Shown in pieces: positions 1 to 10,798 of a DNA stretch of 64,000 nt (its first letter is position 1; each line of letters begins with the position of its first letter). The DNA lies in assembly GCF_042477335.2 (NCBI RefSeq), contig NC_091262.1:71038001-71102000 (forward strand), in the 5' to 3' direction. The notes beneath the pieces are model-generated. The model saw only the letters and a program-made list of their open reading frames with translations, did not search any database and was not told the origin of the DNA. Both the position numbers and the translations under genes were made by a program. This DNA comes from Ovis canadensis (lineage: Eukaryota > Chordata > Mammalia > Artiodactyla > Bovidae).

Positions 1-1208
1 CCTGGCTCACATCTCCTCTCCTCCCAACACCGCCCCCCCCATATCCCAACATCCTCCTAATGGCTTGTGCAACGGTGAACTTCACCTTCAATCCACTTAA
101 TTTTCCTTCTCAGTGCACTCAGATCTCTATACTGGAAGAAACCTTCCTCTAGTCCCATTCCTCTCCTGGTGACCTATGTTCTTCTTTCTCCCCCTCACAA
201 GCCTGTCGGAAGAATAGCCAGTACAGCATACCTTGTGCGGTTTGCACCAAGGGACCTCTTCCTCTGTCATCCATGCATCGGAGTCTGGCTCCTGCCTCCA
301 CCACTGCAGGAACTTGTCCTCCAGGACCTTCCAAGCCCATACTCAAGATGTAACATATCCCACTAGCATCAGCCCAGACCCACCAGTTCCCTCGCTGTCA
401 TCCATTCATCCCAGCCCCAAATGGAAAACGGAGAAAGCCAATTCAGTGTAACCAACACAGGTTAAATAACCATCATAAAGCACAGAAGAGTGCTCTGCAA
501 TGATCTAAGTGTGCCCAGTATACTAATCTTCTCTAAACAAATTTGTGATAATGAGTGCTATGTTCACGCAAGGAAAACGTAAACCTCAATAAAAATGTAA
601 GTCTAAAAGTCTATGCAGAAAAGAAAAAGTCTATGTAGGTTCTATGGGAAAAGCTCTTTCAAATGCTCTTTTGTTTCCCCCTACACTTTGAATTTTCTAT
701 TTTGTACTGGGGTGTTAACTGGCTATACCTCAAACGCTCCTCTAACGCTCAGTTTCCAAAGTCAAGACAGCAAGTGTCGGCAGTTGGCCGAGGAGTGAAC
801 TTGGCCGGCAGGGATATGAACTGAGGCCAACCATGATTCAGCAGCCACGCTTCCCGTGCCCAGCTTTAGCACCAGCATCCGCCCTTCTTTAGGGACAGAA
901 ATTTCAGTCTGCGCCCACTTCTTTTTGCTTTTCTTGCTTCATTCCATTTTGATATGAAGTAGTTTACCCAGGGAAACTAGCAACACTTAAAAAAAATTTC
1001 CTGGGAGCAAAGGGTAATCACCTATACTGAATAATGTTTAACCAATACATGCTTTTTAAAGTTAGTTGTATAAAAACCAGGGTGTCTGATGAAGCAGCCA
1101 GTCTGCTATCAGTGACCCGTATTTAATACCCCATCTTTCTGACTTGTGTTGAGAGGCAGAGGAGAAAACTGAGCTGGGTAGTTAATACTCGGATTACTCC
1201 TCTCTAAC
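1..1208. other. Unassigned intronic sequence (downstream of legumain exon 2)
   Basis: No gene feature is visible. The stretch at about 60-360 has the pyrimidine-rich character of an old L2-like LINE, but I cannot align it with confidence. No exon of legumain following exon 2 is seen on the minus strand here, so the next exon probably lies beyond the left edge. Confidence 0.4.
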
Positions 1209-1220
1209 TGGGTCAGGTCT

Positions 1221-1411
1221 GTGCGTGTCCGACTCTTTGTAACCCCATGGACTGTAGCCCGCCCGTCTCCTCTGTCCATGGGATTCTCTAGGCAAGAATA
1301 TTGGAGTGGGTTGCCATGCCCTCCTCCAGGGGATCTTCCCAACCCAGAGATCGAACCTGGGTCTCCCACATTACAGGCAGATTCTTTACCATCTGACCCA
1401 CCAGGGAAGCC
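1221..1411 (-). repeat. Bov-tA SINE with target-site duplication
   Basis: This is a tRNA-Glu head joined to a BovB-derived body, read on the minus strand (the head, which reads GGCTTCCCTGG in intact copies, is at the right end). It is flanked by the direct repeat GGGTCAGGTCT at 1210-1220 and again from about 1413. It sits in the legumain intron. Confidence 0.85.
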
Positions 1412-1555
1412 GGGGTCAGGTCTGGGTTAAGTATTAAAAAGGTATCACACTGCCAATGAAAATAACTTTTTAATCAAGCTGAATTTCCTATTCAGCTAGC
1501 ATATAAAAAGCATTCAAGAACTAAGTCATTCAATAATCATCAAATTATAGAGCTG

Positions 1556-1797
1556 GTTGCCTGGAAAATCCCATGGACAGAGGAGCCTGGTAGGCTGCAG
1601 TCCATGGGGTCGCTAAGAGTCAGACACAACTGAGTGACTTCACTTTCACCTTTCACTTTCACGCACTGGAGAAGGAAATGGCAACCCACTCCACTGTTCT
1701 TGCCTGGAGAATCCCAGGAATGGTGGAGCCTGGCAGAGGGCAGGGCGGGGCGGGGGGTACAGCGGTTGCACAGAGTCGGACTCAACTGAAGCGACTT

Positions 1798-1829
<32 letters not shown>
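1556..1829 (+). repeat. Bov-A2 SINE with expanded GCA tail
   Basis: Two BovB-derived monomers lie in tandem, joined by the usual TTCACTTTCAC linker, and end in an uninterrupted (GCA)n run at about 1799-1829. The first monomer is 5' truncated. The GCA tail is the normal Bov-A2 end and a likely length polymorphism, not a coding repeat. Confidence 0.85.
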
Positions 1830-1832
<3 letters not shown>

Positions 1833-2124
1833 TTCACCTAAACCAACCCCTATTTAACAGATTATGAAACTGATATCCTGGGAAGGAAACACACGTGAGG
1901 CAGCCCTGTTAAGCCGTCACAAGCACAGATGCTAGGTCTAATCTGGCAGCCTCTGGCCACACTTGGTGACTAGGCACTTCAAAGGTGACCAGTTGAGACA
2001 GAAAGTAAACATAAATAGGGAAAAAGAACTGGACCGACTGCACAGAACCCCACAGTGGGGGGTCAAATGAGTTCACTTGTGATTGCCTGTGCATCTCGTC
2101 TCTGAGAATTGAAAGATTCAATGA

Positions 2125-2790
2125 CTTTTTAAATAACAACGTTATTAAGGTATATAATTCACATATCACACGTCAACCTTTTAAATATACAATTCAGTGG
2201 CTTCTAGTATGTTCACCAAGTCACGCAACCATCACCATTCTCTAACTCCAGAGCCTTTTCATCATCCCTAAAAGAGACTCCACACCCAGTAAGTCATTCT
2301 CTGTCCCCTCTTCTGTGTACACCTTGTCAACTGCTAATCTACACTCTGTTTTCACAGAGTTTCCTGCGCTAGACTGCCATCTATAAACGGAATGCTGCGG
2401 TCCTTTGTGACTGGCTTCTCTCACTTAGGATAATGTTTTTAAGGTTCAGCCCTGTTGAAGCCATGCATCCGTCCCTTGTTCTCTTTATGGCCAAATAATA
2501 ACACCTTGTGTGGACAGACTATACTTTTTGCTTATCCATTTATTGGACACTTGGATTGTTCCCACTTTTAGGCTAGCATGAATGAAACTGCTATAATCAT
2601 TTGAGTACAAGTTTTTTGGGGGGAGACGTACATATTCTTTTTTTTTTTTTTCTGAATATATACCTAAGAGCCGAATTGCTGGGTCACACGGTAACTGTGC
2701 TTAACCTTTTGAGGAACTGTCAGACTGTTTTTCAAAGCAGCTACACCATTTTACATTCGCACCTGGAGGTTGCACTTTTAACATATTTAC
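2125..2790 (-). repeat. L1 (L1M-type) 3' fragment
   Basis: The plus strand carries antisense L1 3'-region phrases (TTTATGGCCAAATAATA and the 'pressure-cuff' stretch near 2480-2760). This gives an old L1 on the minus strand, broken by a poly-T run at 2637-2651. Confidence 0.7.
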
Positions 2791-3015
2791 AAATGTACAT
2801 TCTTTCCTCTCTAATTTCTGCCAGGCTGGTTTGCTGAGAGTGCCAGGAAAGAAGAGGGGGAGGGGTGAAGGCAGAGCAGCAGGGCGGGGGTGTGGAGGGC
2901 AAGGAGACTCGTGACGCTGCTTCCAGAGTCCTGTCTGCACCAATTCAGCCTCACGCAAGTCACCTCTGGTCTTCAAGTCTCAGTTCCCCTATTTACTAAA
3001 ATGAAGGCACTAGAC

Positions 3016-3212
3016 CAGTAGGTCTCAACTAAGGACATATGGCAAAGTCTGGAGACAACTTTCGTTGTTACAGTGGCTGGGTGATACTCCTGGTACCTAG
3101 AGGGCAGAGGTAGGGATGCTGCTAAACATCTTACATGGTAGGACAGCCCCCAACAGTTAAGAATTACCTGGGTGGACCCAAGTGTCAACAGTGCCAAGGT
3201 TGAGAATCCCTG
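3016..3212 (+). mobile_element. MER20 (hAT-Charlie non-autonomous DNA transposon)
   Basis: It opens with CAGTAGGTCTCAAC and ends with GGTTGAGAATCCCTG, imperfect versions of the MER20 terminal repeats. Inside are MER20-typical phrases: the TCTGGAGACAACTTTCGTTG stretch, GATGCTGCTAAACATCTTAC and CAGTGCCAAGGTTGAG. It lies about 0.6 kb past the donor of legumain exon 2, in intron 2. Confidence 0.8.
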
Positions 3213-3239
3213 CATTAGACTGAAGTGACCACATACGGG

Positions 3240-3395
3240 CCATTTTGAGGAACAGCCAAAATGGTTTCCAAAATGACTGTACCACGTTATAATCCACTCA
3301 GCAATGGGGATGGTGGGGTGTGTGTTCCATTCTCCACATCCTCATCAACACATGTATTTTTGCCAACCTAAGAGGAGCATCTGTTCTACTTTTGG
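3240..3395 (-). repeat. L1 fragment (old)
   Basis: An antisense L1 phrase (CCAAAATGGTTTCC, then ACTGTACCACGTTATAATCC, then CTCCACATCCTCATCAACAC) abuts MER20 on the left and a younger plus-strand L1 end on the right. Confidence 0.6.
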
Positions 3396-3399
3396 TTGC

Positions 3400-3652
3400 T
3401 GGGGGGAAGGGATAGTTAGAGAGTTTGGGATGGACATGTACACACAGCTACATTTAAAATGGATACCCAACAAAGACCTACTGTATAGCACAGGGAACTC
3501 TGCTCAATGTCACACGGCAGCCTAGATGGGAGGGGGGTTTAGGGGACAATGGATACATATACATGTACGGCTGAGTCCCTTTGCTGTTCACCTGAAATTA
3601 TCACAATACTGTTAAATAGCGATACAAAATTAAAAGTTTAAAATAAATAAAA
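3400..3652 (+). repeat. Ruminant L1 3' end
   Basis: The phrases ACAAAGACCTACTGTATAGC, ACAGGGAACTCTGCTCAATG and CTTTGCTGTTCACCTGAAAT are the 3' UTR of the ruminant L1 family. The fragment ends in an A-rich tail at about 3620-3652. Only the last ~250 bp are present, a typical 5'-truncated insertion. Confidence 0.8.
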
Positions 3653-3787
3653 TCTTGATAGCTTCAACTCCATCCCAAAGCAAAACCAAACCAAAAAACA
3701 ATAATAAAAGGTCTCTTCTAATAACAATGTCCAGGATTGTTAGCAGACTGCCAGTGTCATCCAGGAAAAGGTGAGTCATTTTCTTAC

Positions 3788-3925
3788 CTGGTGCCTGTAA
3801 TTATCCCAGCCCTGTGATCCTGCGACAATCACCACCCAGTGCTTGCCTCCATCCTCAGGGTCCTCCAGGGGAACAGCAGCAATTCCCAGGACCAAGCTGA
3901 GCAACACAGTGACTTCCCAAATCAT
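3788..3925 (-). CDS. LGMN: Legumain (asparaginyl endopeptidase), first coding exon
   Basis: Legumain is a lysosomal cysteine protease that cuts after asparagine. The exon runs 3955 to 3788 on the minus strand. A pyrimidine tract ending in TTCCTAG precedes it, the ATG is at 3925, and the coding part ends in a CAG codon (Q46) followed by the donor GTAAGAA, phase 0. The 46 residues start [14 protein letters not shown], a signal peptide of about 17 residues, followed by the short N-terminal propeptide and the [14 protein letters not shown] strand of the caspase-like fold. They end in NYRHQ, which holds the positions known in human legumain as Asn42, Arg44 (S1 pocket) and His45. Two residues are odd: [10 protein letters not shown] here, where legumains I remember have SNGWYNYRHQ. 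Intact splice sites argue for a real gene, not a retrocopy. A diverged paralogue is possible. Remaining exons are outside the window. Confidence 0.9.
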
Positions 3926-3955
3926 CCTGCCCCCTTGGAATTCCCCTGCAGAAAT
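3926..3955 (-). other. LGMN: LGMN exon 2, 5' UTR part
   Basis: Thirty bases lie between the chosen acceptor (TTCCTAG then ATTTCTG) and the ATG. A second AG 9 bases further in (CTGCAG) could act as an alternative acceptor without changing the protein. Confidence 0.7.
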
Positions 3956-3979
3956 CTAGGAAGAAAAAGGCAGAGTCAA

Positions 3980-4600
3980 GTGAAAAAGGAATGACCAAAA
4001 CAGAAGAACACTGCTGGACCCAAAGACAAGATCGCAGAAAATGGGCCAAAAAGATACGATCATTTCGTCATCAGACAGAACTCGCTGAGGATAAAACTGA
4101 TGACAAGCAGACTTTTATTCTCAGCGCTGCTGCCGTTTCCCTGGAGCGGAGCAGGGGGTTGCCCACAGCGCCCCACCTTCACTACGGGCTGAACTTAGGA
4201 GAATAAACCAAAGAATATTGAGGAAGCTCTTGAGGCAACTTTTTAAAGTTTTTGTCACAACTTGGAATACAGAAAACAAAATTCACTAACAAACTTCACT
4301 GTGTCGGAAAAATATCTACCACACACTATGAACTGTTTTAAGAAAAGAACAGAAATATACTGTGTGCTTAGCAAAATGTAGAAGGCAGACAAAACCTAAC
4401 AGTAGTTATTCTTGGGTGGTAGATAGGTAGAATTAAGAAGGACCTTCTTTCTTTTTGTCTCTCTTTACTACAAATAATATATATTACTTATACAACAAAG
4501 CTTGTAAAAATTCAACATACACTTGATGTAAATACTGAGGGGCAATGTGTGTGAGCTATCGGGGTAAGCTATAGTCTAACACTGGCAGCCCAAATGAATG
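3980..4600. other. LGMN: Intronic sequence without recognised repeat
   Basis: This sequence is directly upstream of legumain exon 2. I see no repeat, ORF of note or motif I can name. Confidence 0.4.
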
Positions 4601-4619
4601 TCTTTGGATAATGCTTACA

Positions 4620-4790
4620 ACCTATTTTCATTATTCTGTAGAAGAGGCTGAGCAAACATTTTAATCCTTGTTTTACTGGATGGGGAGGTTGAAGCAAGAG
4701 AGAAGTGACTTACCCAATATTCACTGGCCACAGACCAGAACCCGTGCCTTCTGAATTCCTGGTCCACCCTTTCTGCTACATAGTTCTGCA
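4620..4790 (+). repeat. MIR SINE
   Basis: The stretch shows the MIR order: a pyrimidine-rich part, GAGGCTGAGCAAAC, then AGTGACTTACCCAA, and a TTCTGAATTCCTGGTCC end. It is an old, diverged copy. Confidence 0.55.
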
Positions 4791-4799
4791 TCTCAAGAC

Positions 4800-5294
4800 T
4801 TTATCCTTAATGAACTACATGCCCAATTTTACCCTTCACGGCCAAAACTTTAAAGAGAGTTTTAAAGCACAAAAGGCAGAACTAAGGCTGAGTCCTGGCC
4901 ACCCTGCATTACTCAGACAAGTATGCTATTTTAATGCCCTGCGTCCTGACTATGTTATTTTTAAAAAAGCCTTCCTATGGCAGAAGCCAGGCCTGTCATT
5001 CTAAGATAAGAGGAAAAACAGTCATTGAGATGTAGGGACTCAGAACAGAACAGTCTACGAGGCTAACCTCTGCCTCTGATGCTTTTTGACAAAACAGTGC
5101 TCATTTACTCACTCATTAATGTATTCACTCATTCATTCACCTCCTCAGTCAGAGTCTCCTGAACTCTGACCCTGCCAGAAAAAGCGCTGGGGGCCGGGAA
5201 CGCAGTAGGGACAGGACGAAGCTTCTGTCCTCAAGGACTGCAGAGCCAGCTAAGTCACGAAACACCTTGAAGTCTAGGAAACCATCCTCAGCAT
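4800..5294. other. Unassigned intronic sequence
   Basis: Nothing recognisable except a short ATTCACTCATTCATTCAC simple repeat at about 5105-5140. Confidence 0.4.
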
Positions 5295-5303
5295 CTGTGC
5301 CTA

Positions 5304-5815
5304 GTTCAGTTCAGTTCAGTCGCTCAGTCGTGTCCGACTGTTTGTGACCCCATGAATCACAGCACACCAGGCCTCCCTGTCCATCACCATCTCCCGGAGT
5401 TCACTCAAACTCACGTCCATCGAGTCGGTGATGCCATCCAGCCATCTCATCCTTGGTCGTCCCCTTCTCCTCCTGCCCCCAATCCCTCCCAGCATCAGAG
5501 TCCTTTCCAATGAGTCAACTCTTCGCATGAGGTGGCCAAAGTACTGGAGTTTCAGCTTTAGCATCATTCCCTCCAAAGAAATCCCAGGGTTTATCTCCTT
5601 CAGAATGGACTAGTTGGATCTCCTTGTAGTCCAAGGGACTCTCAAGAGTCTTCTCCAACACCACAGTTCAAAAGCATCAATTCTTCTGTGCTCAGCCTTC
5701 TTCACAGTCCAACTCTCATATCCATACACAACCACTGGAAAAACCATAGCCTTGACTAGACGGACCTTAGTCGGCAAAGTAATGTCTCTGCTTTTGAATA
5801 TGCTATCTAGGTTGC
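5304..5815 (-). mobile_element. BovB LINE, 3' end, with target-site duplication
   Basis: The CAGTT-type tandem end (TTCAGTTCAGTTCAGT) at the left marks the element's 3' terminus. The minus strand then reads the C-terminal part of the BovB polyprotein ([20 protein letters not shown], then [13 protein letters not shown] upstream). It is 5' truncated and flanked by CTGTGCCTA at 5295-5303 and 5816-5824. Confidence 0.9.
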
Positions 5816-5927
5816 CTGTGCCTAAGACTGTGCTAAACCTCAAAATGATGGGATTTCCTCCCAAGTGAAAAAACAGGAAGCCCTGAGTTTTACCAAAGTT
5901 TTAAAAAGTAAAGGCACTTTGGGCCAG

Positions 5928-6105
5928 CACTTCTCCAACTTGACTTATATGCCCAGATTGCCTGGGGGGCTTGTTAGAAGGCAGAGTCTGACTCAGTAGG
6001 CATGGGCAGGGCCTGAGACTCTGCATTTCTGACAAGCTCTGGGTGATGCCCAGGACTACACTCTAGTCAGCTCTGCCCAGAAGCCCAGCTTCCTAGTTAA
6101 GAAAC
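5928..6105 (+). mobile_element. MER5A-type hAT DNA transposon remnant
   Basis: The phrases GGGGGGCTTGTTAGAAGGCAG, CTCAGTAGGCATGGGCAGGG and CTGAGACTCTGCATTTCTGAC follow the MER5A order. Terminal repeats are degraded. Confidence 0.7.
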
Positions 6106-6176
6106 CGTACTACTCTAGCCCCGCAAGACTTCTCCCAGGAACTCAATGCTTCATATGTAAGAATTAAGAATCTGAG

Positions 6177-6304
6177 GTGGGAGGACTTCCCTGGCAGTCC
6201 AGTGGTTGAGACTCGGAGCTGCCAATGCAGGCAGCAGGGGTTCAGTCTCCCGTCAGGGGACTAGGATCCTGCATGCTACACAGCACAGCCAAACAACAAC
6301 AAAA
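6177..6304 (+). repeat. CHR-type tRNA-Glu SINE with target-site duplication
   Basis: It starts GTGGGAGGACTTCCCTGGCA and ends in an A-rich tail. It is flanked by AAGAATCTGAG at 6166-6176 and 6305-6315. Confidence 0.85.
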
Positions 6305-6744
6305 AAGAATCTGAGTTAGTGCTCGATCCAGGTTTCTTTAGCTCCACTATAAAGTCATGGATGCATGGGTAACTGCAATAACGTGCCCCAGATTTGTTTC
6401 AAGATTGTCTTCAAATGGTCAAGGTGAGTCACAGATGAGGGCAGTGGCCTTCCCAGGCCACCCAGCCCCGGAACCCGCTGGTCTATTAATATGTCATGTG
6501 TATGGACAGGATGTTTTCTCACATCCACTTGACCTGCCCAGGGTTCACCGAGGGATAATAAAATGGGAAGTAATACAAAGGTATGAATCAGCAGCAGTGA
6601 GATCAGACAAGAGACAGTCAAGCTCCCACCCCCAGAGCTCTGCAGGGGCCCCCACACTGGAGGGGGAGGTGAGCCAGTGATACTGGAGGCCATGCAACCA
6701 GCAGTGTCCTGGCTGCAGGCAAGCCTCCCAGGAAGCCTTCTCTT

Positions 6745-6905
6745 GGGGCAAGGGTCAGCAAAGCCTCTGTAAAGGGCTGGAGTGTATTTTCAGCTCTGCA
6801 GGTCACGTCATCCCCATCGCAACTCTTCAGCTCTCCGATGGTATCACAAAGCAGCCAAAGAGGATACAGAAACCAGTGAACACGGCTACATTCCAATGAA
6901 ACTGA
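6745..6905. mobile_element. hAT-Charlie-type DNA transposon remnant
   Basis: The phrases GGTCAGCAAAGCCTCTGTAA, AGGGCTGGAGTGTATTTTCA and CATTCCAATGAAACTGAAAC resemble the widespread 'GGCAAACTTTTTCTGTAAAGG' Charlie-derived element. I do not commit to a subfamily. Confidence 0.5.
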
Positions 6906-7101
6906 AACAGGTGGTCTCTGCGGCCCGCCCTCAGGAGCCAGAATGTGTTCTCAGCCCACAGGACAGGTACAGTCTGGGGTTTTTATTATCTTTCATCAAC
7001 AATCATAAATCAGGCTCCCTGGTTTGCATACCATTCTTTCTGACTGTCTATCATGTGACTCAATCCTGAAGCGGCTGATCTGTCTGGAGGCACCAGTGCC
7101 T

Positions 7102-7250
7102 GACTTCTTCTTTTCTTTCTCTTTTCTTTTCTTTTTTTTTTGTTGTGCCTCATGGCATGTGGGATCTTAGTTCCCCTGACCAGGGGCCAAACCTGTGCTC
7201 CCCAGAAGTGGAGGCTCAGAGTTTTAGTCATTAGACTGCCAGGGAATTCC
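7102..7250 (-). repeat. CHR-type tRNA SINE
   Basis: A T-rich left end (reverse of the tail) is followed by GGGATCTTAGTTCCCCTGAC, the B-box region, and the inverted head GACTGCCAGGGAATTCCCC. Confidence 0.8.
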
Positions 7251-7845
7251 CCCTTTCATATTTAAATAAAATATACTAGAGTCGAATGGTTGGCCTGCCT
7301 GAGCAACAGAATAGACACCACCAGCTCAACTGCCTAAATCAGCAAACAAAAAACACCACCAGGTTATTTTTACAAATTCCAGTTTACCTTTCATTCTTCT
7401 ACTAAACACTAGCAAGTTACTCCTCGGTGAGGGAAAGTACCTTATTCATACACAAGGGACATTTTCAGAGCTAACATTTAGCGATGTTCTTGTCTATCTT
7501 TTTTTAAATTATTAACACAGAGTTGTGGTTCCTTGAATACAATGCCAAGTTACAAGCCTCACCATGTGACACCGATTGGGAAATGCCACTTAAAAAACAC
7601 ATACACTAATATGTTGGGAAATGTATGGGGCCAGGGGCGAAGGAAAGATATGAAGTAATACAATCCTTCCATCACCCTTAGCAATGAACACGTCTCAAAA
7701 CAGCAGGTTTCAGATGGCAATTTCCTGGTCAGCACTATTCTTGATGAAGTCGAGCGCCGGAAAACAAAGTCACAAATCATCTTGCAGCAAATCTATGATT
7801 CTCGTTTCAGCAGAGAGAAAAGTTCACGAATAAAAAGTAAACAAG
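7251..7845. other. Unassigned intronic sequence
   Basis: AT-rich sequence with no repeat family I can name and no convincing ORF. Confidence 0.4.
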
Positions 7846-7851
7846 GACCCC

Positions 7852-8030
7852 TGGGACTTCCCTGATGGCTCAGTGGTTAAGAATCTGCCTTCCAATGCAA
7901 GGGTCGCAGGTGTGATCCCTGGTTGGAGAACGAGGATCCCATACGCTGCAGGGTAACTTGGTCCACAGGCTGCCAACTAGACAAGCACTGCAATGAAGAC
8001 CCAGCGCAGTCAAAAAAAAAAAAAAAAAGT
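7852..8030 (+). repeat. CHR-type tRNA SINE with poly-A tail
   Basis: It begins CTGGGACTTCCCTGATGGCT and ends in 16 A's at about 8013-8028. AAAGTAAA occurs just before the element and after the tail, a probable target duplication. Confidence 0.8.
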
Positions 8031-8424
8031 AAATGATCCCTGCCAAACTGGCCCAGGAAGACCGCTATTTCTTGCCCGTGGCGCTCCAGGGCCCCAGTCA
8101 CACAGGCGCCGTCTTCTGCTTCTTCCTGTCTACTCACCCGTCCAACACACAGGGCCTGAACACCCACCAGGCGCTCACAGGGGCTGAACAGGGAGCCAAA
8201 CCAGCGAAACCCTTCGCAGAGCTGACATTCTAGCAGGAAGAGACAGGTTGTACAGTGGTGATGAGTGCGGGGGAAGAAACAAAGGCAGAAGAGGAAGTCC
8301 CGGTGGGAGTGCCAGGTATCACTTTTCAAAAAGGGAAGATTTTAAGAAGGTGAGGGAGATCACCCATTTGTAGCAGAAAAACCCCAGAGGCAACATAAAT
8401 GGTCATTTACGGGGGTTGTCTGTT

Positions 8425-9064
8425 GTTGTTGTCCAGTCGCTACGTCGTGTCCATCTCTTTGCAACCCCATGGACTGTAGCATACCAGGCTCCTCTGTCCT
8501 CCACCACCTCCCGGAGTTTGCGCAGATTCATGTCTACTGAGTTGATATGGTTTTTCCAGTAGGCATGTGAGAGTTGGACTGTGAAGAAAGCTGAGAGCCG
8601 AAGAATTGATGCTTTTGAACTGTGGTGTTGGAGAAGACTCTCAAAAGTCCCTTGGACTGCCAGGAGATCCAACCAGTCCATTCTAAAGGAGATCAGTCCT
8701 GGGTGTTCTTTGGAAGGACTGATGCTAAAGCTGAAACTCCAATAGTTTGGCCACCTCTTGTGAAGAGTTGGCTCATTGGAAAAGACTCTGATGCTGGGAG
8801 GGATTGCGGGCAGGAGGAGAAGGGGATGACAGAGAATGAGATGGCTGGATGGCATCACCGACTCGATGGACGTGAGTTTGAGTGAACTCCAGGAGTTGGT
8901 GATGGACAGGGAGGCCTGGCGTGCTGCGATTCATGGGGTCACAAAGAGTCGGACACGACTGAGCAACTGAACTGAACTGAGTTGATAATCCAATCTAACC
9001 ATCTCATCCTCTGCCACCCTCTTCTCCTTTTGCCTTCAATCTTTTCCAACATCAGGGGCTTTCC
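8425..9064 (-). mobile_element. BovB LINE 3' fragment, split by a second BovB
   Basis: The left piece (about 8425-8538) is the antisense BovB 3' end. The same antisense reading resumes at 8988 (CCAATCTAACCATCTCATCC) and runs to about 9064. The 431-bp gap is an opposite-strand BovB. Confidence 0.85.
8548..8978 (+). mobile_element. BovB LINE 3' end nested in an older BovB
   Basis: It starts within the polyprotein coding region at GTTTTTCCAG and ends in GAACTGAACT-type repeats. It is flanked by GAGTTGATA at 8539-8547 and 8979-8987. The host element continues on both sides, so this is the later insertion. Confidence 0.9.
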
Positions 9065-9112
9065 CATCTACAAGGTACTATTCATCAAATCAATTATATG
9101 TGTGTGTATGTG

Positions 9113-9318
9113 TGTGTTAGCAGCTCAGTCATATCCAACCCTTTGCGACCCCATGGACTGTAGCCCACCAGGCTCCTCCATCCATGGCATTTTTCAGGCA
9201 AGAATACTGGAGTGGGTTGCCATTCCCTTCTCCAGGGGATCGTCCCAATCCAGGAGTCGAACCTGGGTCTCCTGCATTGCAGGCAGACTCTTTACCATCT
9301 GAGCCACCAGGGAAGCCC
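9113..9318 (-). repeat. Bov-tA SINE
   Basis: A full minus-strand copy from GCTCAGTCATATCCAACCC to the inverted head GCCACCAGGGAAGCCC. It sits at the end of a short TG-rich run (9099-9117). Confidence 0.85.
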
Positions 9319-9599
9319 TAACTCAACTATAATACATCCTTATAACGGGATATAGTGATAACTTTAAAAGAAAAAGGTAGTTCTTACAAGTGCCGAGAGC
9401 AGGAAGGCCTCTGAGAGGATGCTCAGGGGTATGTGTTTAGTCTGCTAACCATTTGCAGGGAGAAAATGATCCAAGACAGCTGTTGCTCTAACCAGAGGAG
9501 AGAGGAAAGTCCCCAAGAGTATTCTGTTGTTGCTATGCCACACAGGAAGGGAGGGCGGGATATGTGTGGGTATCTATGAACCATGGAGTGTGCGAGGCA

Positions 9600-9740
9600 C
9601 TTTCCCATCCTCACAACAGCCTGTGAGCAGTCTCATTACCCCCTTCAGCTGAGACAGACTAGGAAAGGTAGAGAAACTTGGTAGAAAGTGGCACTGTTGC
9701 GTGACACACAGATCTGCTTCCAAAGATTGCTTCTTCTACT
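9600..9740 (+). repeat. MIR SINE fragment
   Basis: The phrases CATCCTCACAACAGCCTGTG, AGACAGACTAGGAAAGGTAG and TTCCAAAG follow the MIR core and 3' half. Confidence 0.5.
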
Positions 9741-9744
9741 ACAC

Positions 9745-10788
9745 CACCTTGCTTGTCACACCAAAAGAGCATTGTTTTTGTGAATATCTCAGAGGCCCTG
9801 TAACCACAGGTGGGAGGGCTACACCCTACACTCCGGGGCCTCCAAGTTTCCTCCAGCAGCAGGATACCCAACATGCCTGCTCTTCATCACCCCACTATTT
9901 TAAGACACTTGTGGGTAATCGGTTATAAAAAGGTCTTAGAAGAAGAGCCCATCAAAGGAGAACTTGAACCACACAAAGTCAAAGTCAATGGACAAGCCTT
10001 TACAAATGAATTTTACCAGCCTCCAATGCCAGGTCCTCGCTGCTCCCACTGGTCCAGCGACCCTCTCATGTTACAGGGCTACATGAAGTCACTGATTCAA
10101 CTGAAGGACTCCACTTCAGACAGCACCATCAAGTGGGATCTGATCCAATAGGGGAGGTTTGGGACAGACCCGAGTGCACATACCAGATCAACTGTCACCA
10201 GCAATAGAAGTAACAAGGCTACAGTTAGAGGACCATCTAAATAGCAGGATTAAATTCAAATCTAGGTCTGACATCAAAGCCCAGACCTTAACCACCCCCG
10301 TGACCTCCCACATCAGCCCTGTACTTGCTACTTGCTCTGGGTTAGCAATGGCGAACCATTAAAGCCAACCAAAGCAGCTGGGCAGACAATGACATCTGTA
10401 AAGAGACTTCCAAACCTACAGGTTTTAGATCTTGCCCTCTGTTCGTTGGGGGCTTACAACAAAATCATCATGCAAGTGGTCCCTGGCTGATAACATGCAA
10501 AAGAGACAAGGACAGGAGACAAGGTGCCCTCTTTCACCGAACTGAAGTCAAGTTCCTCTGAGCCCTCCTCCCAACAAGACTTTGGCCCACTGAGCCCAGG
10601 TTTAGCAAGAATCCTACAAGAATCTCCCATCTTTGGCGTCTAATCAAGCTTCTCTTGGCAATTTTTCAGCCATTGTCCCTCCCACTCTGCCTACTGGCAA
10701 TACATCTCAGTTGTCCTTGATGTATTTGGAGTTGAGCTCAGTTCTATATGGAAGTCTTTCTCCTCTAATACAATAGCTAGAATAAAAT
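9745..10788. other. Unassigned intronic sequence
   Basis: Mostly unique-looking. A 113-codon plus-strand frame at 9810-10151 has no protein family I recognise and no splice or promoter context. A weak MIR-like patch lies at about 10,225-10,310 (CAAATCTAGGTCTGACATCA). Confidence 0.4.
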
Positions 10789-10798
10789 CCATCTTGTC

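Noticed and set aside
1799..1829. CAG/GCA repeat as a coding polyglutamine or expansion locus
   Set aside because: It is the normal (GCA)n tail of a Bov-A2 SINE; the same tail occurs near 18,580, 34,210 and 42,450.
1..3787. Legumain exon 3 downstream of exon 2
   Set aside because: I looked on the minus strand for the residues that follow NYRHQ in legumain (ADACHAYQ) and did not find them before the left edge.
9810..10151. 113-codon frame in the legumain intron as a new gene
   Set aside because: No recognisable domain, no CpG or promoter, no splice sites of note. A frame of this length is expected by chance in 64 kb.
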